Assembly: GCF_964340395.1 (NCBI RefSeq)
Contig: NC_135560.1
Coordinates: forward strand, 1,359,501 to 1,423,500
Source of the DNA: Glandiceps talaboti
Taxonomy: Eukaryota; Hemichordata; Enteropneusta; Spengelidae
Direction of reading: 5' to 3'
DNA length: 64,000 bases
In this document: positions 38,676 to 50,744 of the stretch, one piece after another
How the letters are laid out: every line of letters begins with the position of its first letter
Numbering within the stretch: the stretch's first letter is position 1
Made by a program: the position numbers and the translations under genes
The notes under the pieces: generated by a model
Databases searched by the model: none
The model's input: only the letters and a program-made list of their open reading frames with translations
Told to the model about the DNA's origin: nothing

Positions 38676-39059
38676 TGCATAGTGGAAGGGCCCGGTAATA
38701 AAGACGACTCATCTTCCATTGCCCCTTGCATGTGACGAATTACTTGATCAAATTTTACAAGCATGGATCGCATGAAAGTTTACACAACGGAACTTACAAG
38801 TTTGTTGGATGGGACGTTATTTGCATTGCTGATGTAACGATTTTATGATTTGTTTAACTTTTGATGAACGCACAATGTGTACACTTCCTTCTAAATGTAA
38901 TACAATTTAGTTTAAACTAGTATGCATTTGCAAGCAAAAGCGTAGTTCCAGGGCACAGTTGGGGACATGAAGAGGCGATGATGTTTGGATTGGTGTAAAT
39001 TGGCATATAGTGGATATATTGAGGGTAGGATAGTGTGGCAGTGAAACAAGGTTACATAC

Positions 39060-39420
39060 CTAAGGGTTGGGAGACATCTGGTATATTACAGGACCATGGT
39101 AGCTGTAATATGTTTGCATGACATGGGCATTTCCCAATAGGCGAGTGTGCAGATTTGACATAGATGTGGTCTATTACTACATGTAGGTGCCTTTGAGTGT
39201 GGTGGCTGTTTTAACAACTTGGTTGAATTGGAAGCTGGACATGAATTTCTCAACTGGGTGAACTTGTTGTGCTAGGAGATTGTCATTGAAGTCTCCACAG
39301 ATGACATTGTGGTAAACATTGATTGTGTGCAAGGATGCAATGAGTTGACCAAGATTGCTGAGGAACAAGCTGGTTTGGTAGTTTGGTATGTAGAAAACAC
39401 GTAACCCCACCTAGTACCTG
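39060..39420 (-). pseudogene. APE-type endonuclease fragment (from a non-LTR or Helentron-type element)
   Basis: The minus strand reads LRVFYIPNYQTS, LIASLHTINVYHNVICGDFN, FNQVVKTATTLKGTYM and, after a frame break at about 39180, IDHIYVKSAHSPIG. The GDFN motif and the TTxxGTxxDHIY spacing are characteristic of the endonuclease/exonuclease/phosphatase fold carried by LINEs and also by some Helitron-like elements. It has at least one frameshift and no polymerase or helicase neighbour, so it is a relic. Which element it came from is undecided. Confidence 0.65.
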
Positions 39421-40620
39421 CACATGAACGACCGGTGTCATCGACAAAAGTAGCGAGATCTGTTCACATCTGAGCAGGAGACCTACTTTGTTTTAGAAAT
39501 CACGACAAGGCGAAAATTCGAACAAATATGTTATGTTACAGCAGTCGATAAAGTCATATTCAAATCGAAGTTTGTTTAGGGCGATGTTGATGTTTCCGAC
39601 GTTCAAGTTACAAATAAAATGATATTCAGCGGAGATCAAGCATTCATAGAAGTTGTATACTATTGGTAAGTGGTGATAAATCGAAATTATATCAAAAATA
39701 CTTGCCGAAATAGAATATTTAATTTTATACTAAAAAACATGGCAACCATAATATTGAATGTCATTTGACACGTAGGTATAAACTTTCAAAAGTTATTACT
39801 TGCGACGCAACGAGGTGGTTACACGGAGCAACTCATGAAGCAACTCGAGAAGCAATTTGTGACGAGTTGCCGAAAAACCAACATTCAATTCACGTAGGAT
39901 GGTCTCCAAAAAACCTGTTCTAACAAAACTAGGCCGATCGGAATTAAAAACTAAAAACTCATCGATGGATTGCTGTAAACGAGAACTCCAAACAGTCATC
40001 ATATCAATCATCCAATGATGCGAAAATTGAAATCTCCCTGCATACTGAGCTGATGAATATTCATGATATGCCATGACATCATTCATGTCCCGCTTCGAAT
40101 GCATCACTATTTTTCCCATATAAGGGTAGCACAATGCAAATGAATGATAGCGCTAACTTCAGCTGGAGATCAACAATTATGAACGAACACGGAAGTGTTC
40201 CACGCTCCCACCACGTAATTTTACCGAACAAACGTTGATTTTTATGGTAACCACATCAAAAGGAGCACAATTTTGGAGGCGATGTAGAAATACCGAGGTC
40301 AATGTTGATGCACATAAATAAGTTGCACGACATTTTATAGGATTATGCCAAAAGATAAAGGGAGTAGTTGAGCACAAAACTACCGAGCACATAAAATGAG
40401 TGAAACCAATATATCTGTCCCTTAATTTAACAAAATCACGTCCAATGATGCACAAATTCGATCAAAACAGGTTCACACATCGTAAACTAAACTTTACTGT
40501 ACTATGATCGCTGATCACGCTTTCACCACGTGTTTCTGATGTAATGAGTCAACATTTAAACACGACCCTTCAACTCCACAACTTTTAGTTCAGTACCACC
40601 TCCAACACAATAGTCAGCTA

Positions 40621-40870
40621 TCAAGAGTTTTTAGCTTGCACAAATAGTGACGGAAATAGGGGTCCCGCAACGGCTAGTGTTTGCCACAATGCATGCTGGG
40701 AAACCCGGAAGAAAACTGCGTGGAGACCCCCCACAGAGTTGTAAACCGAAAGTGGATAGAAAGTAAGAACGGACACAGAAACAAGAGTTCCAGGTCGCCC
40801 TCTAGAGGGCACCCTGGAACTAATTACGGATATTCCACGTTGCGACAAAGAAACCACAAGCATTACGCAT
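40621..40870. promoter_or_regulatory. GC-richer promoter-like segment with ZNF143-like, ETS-like and palindromic CTCF-like motifs
   Basis: Contains ACAATGCATGCTGGGAAA (40687-40704; minus strand TTTCCCAGCATGCATTGT, the ZNF143/Staf-type core), directly followed by CCCGGAAG (ETS-type). It also contains the 34-bp near-palindrome described separately. It lies near the right end of the hAT-like element, so it may be an internal promoter of that element. Motif matches are from memory of the consensus sequences. Confidence 0.35.
40787..40820. repeat. 34-bp near-perfect palindrome with CTCF-like core
   Basis: Outer arms GTTCCAGG and CCTGGAAC pair exactly. The core GCCCTCTAGAGGGC is a perfect 14-bp palindrome, and only the two-base spacers TC and AC mismatch. 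CGCCCTCTAG resembles the CTCF core on both strands. Confidence 0.8.
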
Positions 40871-41065
40871 AGATTTTCTGGTGCCCTATTCTAAATTGGC
40901 TTCGCAAGTTTGGCTAATTGTATCAAAATATTCTCGCCAAATGCAGAATTTATTCGCATTTTGCAATTTGGCGAGTGGGCAGCGGAAACACTGACACATG
41001 CATATTACTCTTGTTTATCTACACTGCCACTTTGAAAGCATGACAGTGAACAATATCTGGAATAC

Positions 41066-42375
41066 GATCCAAATGACGAGCGATCGTAATTTTATGTGTG
41101 TTTTTCGCTTACAAAATCGAATTTCAACATGGTGGAAGTAACTAACGGCTCTCATAACATGGTCTGCGATATCAATTATGTCACTATCTTTGACTCGAAA
41201 TACATCATTGAATACAAGTATTTAGCTATGGGAACACATTGTACTTGTGTGTAAGCATCAAACTCCTGCTAACTAAGGCCGTGTGAGCTGCTGGCAGCAG
41301 TTTATGGTTGAATTTTTGAATGTTCAAATTTACGCAATCTTGTGACCCTAGGTGCCGACGCCCATGCTAACGTTCTGGGGGTAATTTTTGGCTATATCAT
41401 GGTATATGATATTATTTTGGTTTTATTTCTTTTTGTTACACTCAATAATGACTTGTATTTGTATTAGCTCACTGTGTAGAGGTCAGTGGAGGGAAACTTA
41501 TGCATGATATGGGCGATTTTCCAATCAGATTTTTTACGTGCGTTTTTCAATGTAAAATTCAAATTTCAACATCGCTGAAGCAAAGTCTGTCTCCCCTAAC
41601 ATAGTGTGCAATGTAAAATAAAGGTGCTGTTCGTAGAAATTTCCACTCAATTTTGACTATGAATACAATGTTTTATACAAGGAGATGGCTGAGTGAACTC
41701 AATGCAGTATATGGAAGGATCAGATTATTGCAACGTAACTTCAAAGTCCCGACTGCATATTTGGTTTTGTGGGTAAGCATATTGGCAAAAAGCGTCACCT
41801 TCGCGTCCCAATCCGAACTCGTATTCTACCAACTTGTGGGTATTTTTATTATTTTTTACTGATTTTGAGCATAAATTTGGTGATAATTTTTTGTTATTCT
41901 GTCAAATAATGAGTTATAATTACACAAAACTGACTTGGGGGCGACGACTTGATATAACTTTGTCCCTTTCATTGCCGATGTGGGGGCCAACTATTGCATC
42001 ATAATTGTATTAGTGAGCCGTTAATTATTTTTGTTCAAATTTAATACGACTGAAAATAACATTTTCAGCCAAATTTTTGCTGATTTAACCAGTATACAGA
42101 AGTTTTGTAGGAACATAAATGTTGGTATTTTGAATTTTGTTTGTGACATAAATATTTTGTTTATTTGTGATATGTCAATAAATAAAAAATCTGTTTGTTT
42201 TATTAATATTTTATTATTTTAATCCATATTTCGGTTGTGTGTGTGACATTTGAATGTATGTATTTGCAACTGTGATGCAGAAAATTTATTTTCCATTCAA
42301 ATGATACCTTATTTTTCAAAAATATGCAACGCTAAGTATTTTTACATCAGTTTGATTTATAACACTCACAGTCAC
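41066..42375 (+). repeat. Dispersed repeat family F, copy 2
   Basis: Counterpart of 27851-29485 without the family B insertion. Shares ATCCAAATGACGAGC, TTTAACCAGTATACAGAAGT and GTCTCCCCTAACAT. It begins about 70 bp beyond the hAT-like element. Confidence 0.8.
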
Positions 42376-42835
42376 ATTACATTAGTAAGTGGGCTGGTGG
42401 AGATCAAACAATCCCATGAGGCCATTGGTGGTGAAAGGGTTATTAAGAGGGATCATTGACTAATTGGGACCCAAGGGGTCCCAACTGCAAATCTGGGAGT
42501 CATTTACAATGTTAGTGTGAGTGAAACTAATGTCGGTGAAATGAGGGTATTCTGATAATGGAGAGATCAAAATAAGTAACAACAGTATTGGTCAGTGTGG
42601 GTGAGTTGGCAATTGAAAGTACAAATAAGATACAGTCCCTCTCATATACAACCAAAACATATACATACACAATTTGATTAATTGATGTATTGTATGCTTT
42701 GTGTTTTCTTCTTGGCTGTTATGTGTACTGTTGTTTGTTCTTCCGTGAGCACTTGTTACCAATCTAATTAAAATCTGATGGGGATGTCGGATAATCGTTC
42801 ATTGCTATTTTACCTTTGTTATTTTGCCTGAATTG
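42376..42835. other. Spacer, nothing recognised
   Basis: Non-coding; no repeat structure noticed. Confidence 0.5.
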
Positions 42836-43501
42836 ACCTTCGTGGTACATGTTTATGTTTTAAACCTTATCGCCTCTTCTACATCTGAACTGGCACCCAT
42901 GCCCACGCTGCTCTGCTCAGTGAGCCACACAGCCAATCAGGTTGCGTCTTACTGAAGACAGTTTATAGTGTACGCAACGCAACGCAATGCAAAGCGACAG
43001 AAATGTTCACGATAAGGACGTTTTTTAGAAATTATTTCTTAAATTTCCCCTTTTCTGAGTTCATATAACACAACTGTGGCAAATATTTCTATGACTCGTA
43101 CAATACTTCATGACTTTACGTTCGAGGAGAAGCATACTACAGAGAACGCCTACGCGATAACTATGAACACTACCCGGGAAACGCATTCCAATGTAGCTAG
43201 CATGTACATAAGAGGACATGCATAGAGGTATATCTAAACAAGAATTCTTTAATTACTGTAAATATATAGCAATACAATCACTGAATGTTTTTACAGTTGA
43301 AAATAATTTATATGTTGTCAGTTGCCTGTGTGCACAAGTAGCGCCATGTTATTTGTTGATATTCAATGCGTATGCCCATGACAAGTAAGACGCAACCTGA
43401 TTGGCTGTGTGGCTCACTGAGCAGAACAGTGTGGGCATGGGCGCCAGTTCAGATGTAGAGGAGGCAATCAGGATAAAAACGTAAACATGTACCACGAAGG
43501 T
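42836..43501. mobile_element. 666-bp element with 118-bp terminal inverted repeats
   Basis: The left repeat 42836-42953 and right repeat 43384-43501 are near-identical in inverse orientation (ACCTTCGTGGTACATGTTTA at the tip; CTGCTCAGTGAGCCACACAG and CCAATCAGGTTGCGTCTTAC further in). No transposase in the 430-bp centre, which has an odd run GCAACGCAACGCAATGC. AATT flanks both ends but no clear target duplication is visible. The superfamily is undetermined. Confidence 0.75.
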
Positions 43502-44962
43502 AAATTCCTGTTGTTATCTTTGTACTATGCATCATCATTTCACTGTTGCTAAGGACATGGTCATAGTTGATGGTTTTAGATCTAATTTGCATATCATTGA
43601 ATGATTGATGAGATCATCATGTCATGAACAATTCTTAAAGGTACGACTGCCTGGGCCTGGGACTCTATTTTGCATATGACTGACTATATGTTTGGAGGTG
43701 GAGAACTTGTGATGACTCACTGGCAAGTAATCACCAAAATATAAACATTCCCTATCTGGGTTGTTCACATGCAAATGCCGCATATTTGAATAATCCTGAG
43801 TGACACACAATCTAAACAGCTGTTTGCAGGGGAATTTGTCTCATTTTGAAAGTTTTTTTTTCATTCTATGAAACAAACATTGATTTTCAACTAATTTGTG
43901 TACCAAGTTACCATCCTACGACATTTACAAACAATTTGTACATGATACATGACCTGTGTGTTTCTCGGAGCACAGAAAAAATGCTGAACCAGATTTAAAC
44001 TGAATGCCTTCCATAAGCAATTTCATGATTTATGCAAGAAATTTAGCTCTATATTCTGTGATGAATGTGAAACACCCGACATTATAAGTGTTTATGTGTA
44101 TCTAGTCTAGACATTTCGATTTATTTTGCCATAATATGGGGACATAATATTTTAGCATTTATACCCACAGACACTGACAATTAGTCAGGAAGTGTGAGTA
44201 AATATCGGTAAATGTTGGTTAATAAGACATGTAGAGTGTAGTTTTTGTTTACTGATGTCTATTACAACCACCAGCAATGTATTTTTTCACAAAGCTGTTG
44301 AGTTTTATTCACCTGTTGACCATGCTCGTCATAGGCTACGTGCTAACCATGTCTCCTTATGACGTCATAAAATCCCGTGGTCTAGGTGGACCGGAAATAC
44401 CCGAAAACTCTCGAAGTAAATCCGAAGGGAACTGACGGAAAAAAGGTCATTTTAAGGTGTTTGCAGACGCTTTTTTAAAGTTTTAAAACCAGAATGCATT
44501 TCATAAACATGTTGTCTAGCAAATTAGCAATAGTGATTGTGAGCATTTTGAATCACCTTTAACTTCCTTCTGTCCCACCATGTACCACGAGTTTACGGGA
44601 AAATTGTCAAGATTTTGTTGAGTGGCGTGCCCTCACTGTACACTAATTATATAGAGGTCAATGTATAGGTCAACATTATTGATACATTGTCGCGAAATTT
44701 TCTTCGCAGGCTAGGCGAGGCTTGGTCTATTTTCCATATTTTGACCACACACATGATTTGGGTATAAATTATAGATTATTACACTTGATAAATATGTGAG
44801 AGTGTATTTATATCCTGAGATACAGAGCTAGATAAATGATTATGTACAAGCCTTGCAACAAACAGTGGTAGTTTGTTATCGAGAGAAATCGGAAAAGAAC
44901 ATGGTAAAAAGGAGACGGTTCGCGGTCAATATAATACTTCCCAAACTTCTAATCGAAAATCT
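43502..44962. other. Family A fragment followed by unclassified non-coding DNA
   Basis: 43502-43640 is a short family A piece (AATTCCTGTTGTTATCTTTG, CTAATTTGCATATCA). The remaining 1.3 kb shows no gene and no repeat that I could identify. Confidence 0.6.
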
Positions 44963-46428
44963 AAAAATACCGCCAATGGTGTTGTAGCACAACTGTACAG
45001 TTTCTAAAAATGTTTATCCATATGGTAGTCCATGCTAACAATAAGTGTTCATTTGTTGAATGACTATCCAGTTGCCTATCCAACCATGTTGCTATCTTTA
45101 CGATATATGCTATCATTTGGCTGTTGATATGGGCGTGGTCATGTTAGTTAGATATATTTGCGTATGTTTTAGTTCACTCGTGTATGAATTCCTGATATTA
45201 TCTTTGCAATATATATGATTATTTGGCTGTTGTTATGGCGTGGTCTTGTTGCTAGGCATATTTACACACATTTTTTGAATGTTTATTCAATTGTCTATTA
45301 ATTCCCATTGTTATCTTTGCAATAAATGTGATCATTTGGCTGTTGCTATGGGCGTGGTCTTGTTGCTAGGCACATTTGCATACATTTTTTGAATGTTTAT
45401 TCAATTGTCTATTAATCACTGTTATCTTTGCAATATATGTGATCATTTGGCTGTTGCTATGGGTGTGGTCTTGTTGCTTGGCACATTTGCATACATTTTT
45501 TGAATTTTTATTCATTTGTCTTTCTATTCCTGTTATCTTTGCAATATACATGATTATTTGGCTGTTGCTATGGGCGTGGTCTTGTTGCTAGGCAAATTTA
45601 CATACATTTTTTTGAATGTTTATTCAATTGTCTATTAATCCCTGTTGTTATCTTTGTGAAATACACGACCGTTTGGCTGTTGCTATGGGCATGGTCATGG
45701 TTACTAGGGTATTTGCATACACTTTTTGAATGTTTACTCATTTGCCTACCAGATGATGTTGTTATTTGACCAAAATATACTGCCATTTGGTTGTTGCTAA
45801 GGGCGTGGTCATGGTCGCTAGGGCCAATTTTGTCAAAATGTTTTGAAGAATAACACTCAGTAACATCTCACCAAGTTTCAGACTCGGTGACCAAGTACTT
45901 TTTGAGATATAAGTTTTTGACCAAAAATGAACATTTTTACACCTAATTTGCATATCACTCATGGAATCATGGCATGCTTAATATATCTTTGTCCATACAT
46001 CCCTAGATACATTCCCATTAAATTTCAACCCAATCTGCTCAGTAGTTTTGGAATTATAGATTTTTAACCAAAAAGACACATTTTTAGCCCTAATTTGCAT
46101 ATCACTGATGGAATCATCCCGTCATGAACAAATCTTACTTTACACCCCCTTAAGAATGTTCCCACCAAACTTCGCACCAATCTGCCCAGTAGTTTCTGAG
46201 TTTAAGTTTTTTGACCAAAAATCACATTTTTTGACCCAAATCACACACCTGTGATGCGATCATTTTGATCTGAACAATTTCCCAACTAGACACCCAAGGT
46301 AATGGACCCACCAAATATCGTGGCAATCGGTTCAGCGGTTTTTGACTTTAAGTTGTTTACACACACACACACACACAGACGCCGGGCGATCCCTATAGCA
46401 CTACTGAACCTCAGTTCAGTTGTGCTAA
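44963..46428 (+). mobile_element. Family A copy, full length
   Basis: The 5' end AAAAATACCGCCAATGGTG is at 44963. Head GTAGCACAACTGTACAG, six or more tandem 115-bp units to about 45840, second block with two CTAATTTGCATATCACT words. Then CCAAGGTAATGGACCCACCA, a short (AC)n tract and a 3' hairpin CTGAAC-CTCA-GTTCAG followed by TTGTGCTAA ending at 46428. The clearest reference copy in the window. Lies in the intron between exons d and e. Confidence 0.87.
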
Positions 46429-48249
46429 AAATTGCCTTTTTGACAATTAATTTGAAGCTTTTTGGATCAAAATTTCAAAATTTTGTCTAGACAGATTTTG
46501 ACATGTATATTTATGACAACTGTAAAAAAAAAATCAAAATTGCCTATTACAGAGTGGAAAATATGAAAAATATGATATAATAATATATATAGGTGTCAAA
46601 TTTCATCATAATTTAATCAAACTCTACTTTAATGTTTTTAATGTTATGATGAATATTTAAGGGACAAACTCACAAAATTTGGAATCAATATCTTTATTTT
46701 TAACAAAGTTAAAACTATTTCTACAATAAAGAATTGGATGAAAAATAGCCTATACAACAACCTTAAAAGTCGATCAGATCAGAAGTAAAGGTAAAGACGT
46801 CAATTTTGGCACAGATAATGGATATAAACTGAAATTCTAGTCTCAAAATTTTGTTTCATATTTCGAGCAATATGAACCCACATTGCCAGCCACGGCAATT
46901 CAACACAGATATATGTTCAGACTCACAATCATTAATTTGAGAACTTGTAAGGTCAGATTGAAATATGTACAAAGTATAAACCACACATGAGGTAGAGACA
47001 CCAAATTTAGCACAGATTATGAATATAAACTAAACATTTGTGTTGTTTCAAGCATCAGAACCCACCTTGCCACAGACACAACATAGCCATAGTCATTTTA
47101 AGATCATTCCTAAATGCCCAAGTGAGAAATCATGTGATGTCTACATCTTCACACATCATGCACACATAGCTGGCCATGTGCTCTGACTTCTGTTTACATT
47201 TGGGATGTAAGTAATGAGGGAATTCAGTAATTCATAGCCCAAATTTCATAATATAAATGACGTTTATCTTTCACATTTTTACTACAAATTTCATTTTAAA
47301 TAACTTAAAAATAAATTAGATCAAATAGTATAACTAACCTTAGAGGTTAAATTTAGTTTGTAATTTGTTTCGCACTAAATATGCTTAAATTCAGATGACA
47401 AATTCACAGCTCAAATTGTCTGACCAGTGATTGTTTAGTTAGCTAGCTACAGTGGGATGATACATCCTATGGAATGGTTCTGCATCATCTCTCTTTGTCA
47501 AACAGAGACACTCGTGCACACCAATGTCAATTTTGTCTTGTTATTCTCAGAATTTTTGTGAAACAATTATGCTATCATAAATATTAAGGAGTTCATAATT
47601 GGAGAAGCATAAAATTTAGTATGATGAACCATAACACACTAGTAAGTAGACTTTACATTGCAATGGTTGCCAATTCTATGATGTGTGGCTACATTACATT
47701 ACATTCTGGTATTGATACAGTTTACTTCACTGTGACATGTCAGTCATTCAGAACATGTTAGTTGTTTCATTTCTTTGCTCTTAATGCTGTTTCCAGACAT
47801 CCAACACTCCTGGTTCCCCCTGGAACTATTATGCATTGTTGAGATTTTTATTAGTCTGTTTTGTTTACATTTGCAACATTTACAGTAAATATCAGACAGG
47901 GTTTTAGCCTAGGAACCGCAGTTAATTGTCCATCTACCAGTTGAGGGTGTGGGCAGGTTAAATCTGCCCAGGGAGCTAACTCGTGTCAGTAATGGCAGAA
48001 AAAAATTCTGATATTTTAACGCTTTACAAATCTGTATCTTCAAAAGTTCCTTGCTGATTTTAGTCATTCAAGTGTCATTTTCCATCTTTCAATGAGATCT
48101 ATCTAACAATTACAGGTTTGATAAGCAAAAGACACTTTTAAAAAGTGCCTGATATGGCTACTGATAATGAACATTTCAACTTTACTACTTCTACATCCCC
48201 AATGTGTAATTGTTTCTTTAGCATTAGGAGTTGTCTGAGGATGTGTGTT
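46429..48249. other. Non-coding stretch with one diverged internal duplication
   Basis: No gene recognised. The segments at about 46800-46915 and 47005-47095 are related (GCACAGAT, ATGGATATAAACT-like words and GAACCCACxTTGCCA). Otherwise AT-rich, without structure. Confidence 0.55.
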
Positions 48250-48350
48250 AAATGTCATGTCACATGAGTGAAACACAAAGCCTACTTCATTTTAGCTGTA
48301 AATGTCATGTCACATGAGTGAAACACAAAGCCTACTTCATTTTAGCTGTA
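48250..48350. repeat. Perfect 50-bp tandem duplication
   Basis: AATGTCATGTCACATGAGTG begins at 48251 and again at 48301. The two 50-bp copies are identical, so the duplication is recent (or an assembly artefact). It ends about 35 bp from the exon d splice donor. Confidence 0.97.
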
Positions 48351-48383
48351 TTTGACTAACAATAGATAATTTCATATTCTTAC

Positions 48384-48543
48384 CTCCTATTTTCACAGAA
48401 CCATCTTCAGCAACCATACAGTTCCGTGCTGCTAAATCTCTATGTACAAATTTTTGAGCGGCTAAGTAGGCCATGCCATCTGCAATTTCCCCTGCCATAT
48501 GCAGGATTTGAGTGACTGTTGGTGGTAAGCTATTCTTATTATC
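48384..48543 (-). CDS. Receptor exon d: catalytic loop HRDLAARN
   Basis: 160 nt, acceptor tttgttattacag at 48544-48545, donor gtaaga at 48383-48378. Phase 0 entry encodes [20 protein letters not shown] and [20 protein letters not shown], then [13 protein letters not shown], leaving one base for the aspartate of DFG. The proton-acceptor aspartate, the tyrosine-kinase-specific AAR and the metal-binding asparagine are all intact. The 160-nt length equals, from memory, the corresponding exon of human INSR and IGF1R. Two perfect 50-bp tandem copies lie about 35 bp beyond the donor, and a family A-like 5' end lies about 30 bp on the acceptor side. Confidence 0.97.
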
Positions 48544-48571
48544 CTGTAATAACAAATGAACATAATCAAAT

Positions 48572-49782
48572 AAAAATAGCACCAATGGCTTTGTATTACT
48601 ACTGTAGAGACATGTGTTATTTAAAAATAGCGCAAATATTGCATTGCCGCACAACTTCATGTTCAGGGCAATGATAGATATATAATTTTTTGAATATTTA
48701 AAGTTGTAACCAAAACAAAATTTTCATACCTAATTTCCATCATCATAATCCAGCCATCCTATGTTGGAAGTGTACAAGACAAGTATAGCAACATCCTAAT
48801 CAAACTTTAAAGGGATGTGTCTACAAGGTTTTGTACTTCTTTATTTTTTTAAATCAATTTGGAACCAAGTCATACCAATATAACAGGTTTATCTTTCTTG
48901 GTTGTCTTATTGTAATATTGTAAAAGCCAGCTACATTCAGTTTATATGGGTAGGTGATGAAACAGCTGTCTTACAATATATTACATAATCCAGTCATAAA
49001 CCAAACTGGCCATGCTACAGGCTTTACCACCAGAGGAAATAGTAAAGTAAACATTATAGTTAATTAACAATGTACTGTTCTCACTGTGTCAGCTATTAAT
49101 GAGGACAAATGTACACATTCTCAACAAAGTTAAGCTCAATCTACTGGGTAATTTCAGAGTTGAAGATTTTTGAGGAAAAGCAATGACAAAGAATAACACT
49201 TCTAGAAACATCTCACCAAGTTTCAAACTCATTCACTTAGTATTTTTTGAGATATAAGTTTTGACCAAAATTCACATTTTTACACCTTAATTCCATATCA
49301 CTCATGGAATCATGGTATGCTTAACATATCTTCGTCCATACATCCCTAAATGCATTTCAGCCCAATCTGCTCAGTGGTTTTGGAATTATAGATTTTCAAC
49401 CAAAAAGACACATTTTCAGCCCTAATTTGCATATCACTGATGGAATCATCCCGTCATGAACAAATCTTACTTTACACCCCCTTAAGAATGTTCCCACCAA
49501 ATTTCGCACCAATCTGCCCAGTAGTTTCTGAGTTTAAGTTTTTTGACCAAAAATCACATTTTTTGACCCAAAACCCACATCCCTGATGCAATCACTTTCA
49601 TTTGAACAATTTCCCAACTAGACACCAGAAGTAACATGACCACCAAATATCAAAGCAATCGGTCGAGCAGTTTTTGACTTTAAGTTGTTTACACACATAC
49701 ACACACACACACAGACAGACAGACAGACAGACACTTTGCCATGCCTATAGCACTACTGAACCTTTCAGTTCAGTTGTGCTAA
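48572..49782 (+). mobile_element. Family A copy, rearranged
   Basis: Two 5'-end-like words, AAAAATAGCACCAATGGC (48572) and AAAAATAGCGCAAAT (48623), are followed by about 550 bp unlike the reference copy. The second block follows (CAAGTTTCAAACTCATTCAC at about 49216, CTAATTTGCATATCACTGAT), then (AC)n, GACAGACAGACAGACAGACA and a 3' hairpin ending TTGTGCTAA at 49782. The 115-bp tandem block is missing. Confidence 0.7.
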
Positions 49783-50744
49783 AAACCAGAGAACTAAAAA
49801 TAGCGCCAATAGCATTGTAACACAACTGTACAGTTTTTAAAAATGTTTTCCCATATGCTGATCCATGCGAGGTATAGGCGTTCATTTGCTGAATGATTAT
49901 CCATACATTTGTCTATTTATCCCTGTCTGTTATCTTTGCAATATATGTGATCCCTTGGCTGTTGCTATGGGCGTGGTCTTGTTGCTAGGCACATTTGCAT
50001 ACATTTTTTGAATGTGTCTGTGTTATCTTTGCAAAATATGTGATCATTTGGCTGTTGCTATGTGCGTGGTCATGTTGGTTGCCATATTTGCATATATTTT
50101 TTGAATGGTTATTCATTTGTCTATCAATTCCTATTGTTATCTTTGCAATATACGTGATTATTTGGTTGTTGCTATGGGCGTGGTCTTGTTGCTAGGCAAA
50201 TAACATACATTTTTTGAATGTTTACTCAATTGTCTATCCATCCCATGGTTATCTTTGTGAAATACATCACTGATTGGCTGTTGCTATGGGTGTGGCCTTG
50301 TTGCTAGGCAAATTTACATACATTTTTGGAATGTTCATTCAATTATCTATTAATCCCTGTTGTTATCTTTGCAATATATCTGATCATTTTGCTGTTGCTA
50401 TGGTCGTGGTCTTGTTGCCAGGCATATTTGCATATATTTTTTGAATGCTTATTCATTTGTCTATCAATTCCTGTTATCTTTGCAATATATCTGATCATTT
50501 GGCTGTTGCTATGGGCGTGGTCTTGTTGCTAGGCACATTTGTAAACATATTTTGAATGCTTAGACACCCCTAAGAAAATTTCAGACCGATCTGTCCAATA
50601 GTTTTTGAGTAAGTTTTTTGACTAAAAATTACATTTTTTGAACCAAATCACACACCGGTAGTAAGATCATTTTGATTTGAATAATTTCCCAACTAGACAC
50701 CCAAGGTAATACACCCATCAAATATCATGGCAATCGGTACATGC

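Larger units (their letters stand above)
37921..40993. mobile_element. hAT-like DNA element, 3.07 kb
   Basis: The left end CAGTGTTTCCTCTG and the right end (minus) CAGTGTTTCCGCTG match at 13 of 14 positions; CAGTG starts are common in hAT elements. ACACAT lies immediately outside both ends (37915-37920 and 40994-40999), a 6-bp putative target duplication. Subterminal words GGCTAATT and AATTAGCCAAACTT recur near both ends. The interior includes a family E copy, an endonuclease fragment and a GC-richer promoter-like segment, but no transposase that I can recognise. Confidence 0.6.

Noticed and set aside
39796-40134. 112-codon minus-strand ORF considered as a host exon
   Set aside because: No recognisable domain or flanking splice pattern. 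It lies inside the hAT-like element and its flank has repeated GCAACTC words.
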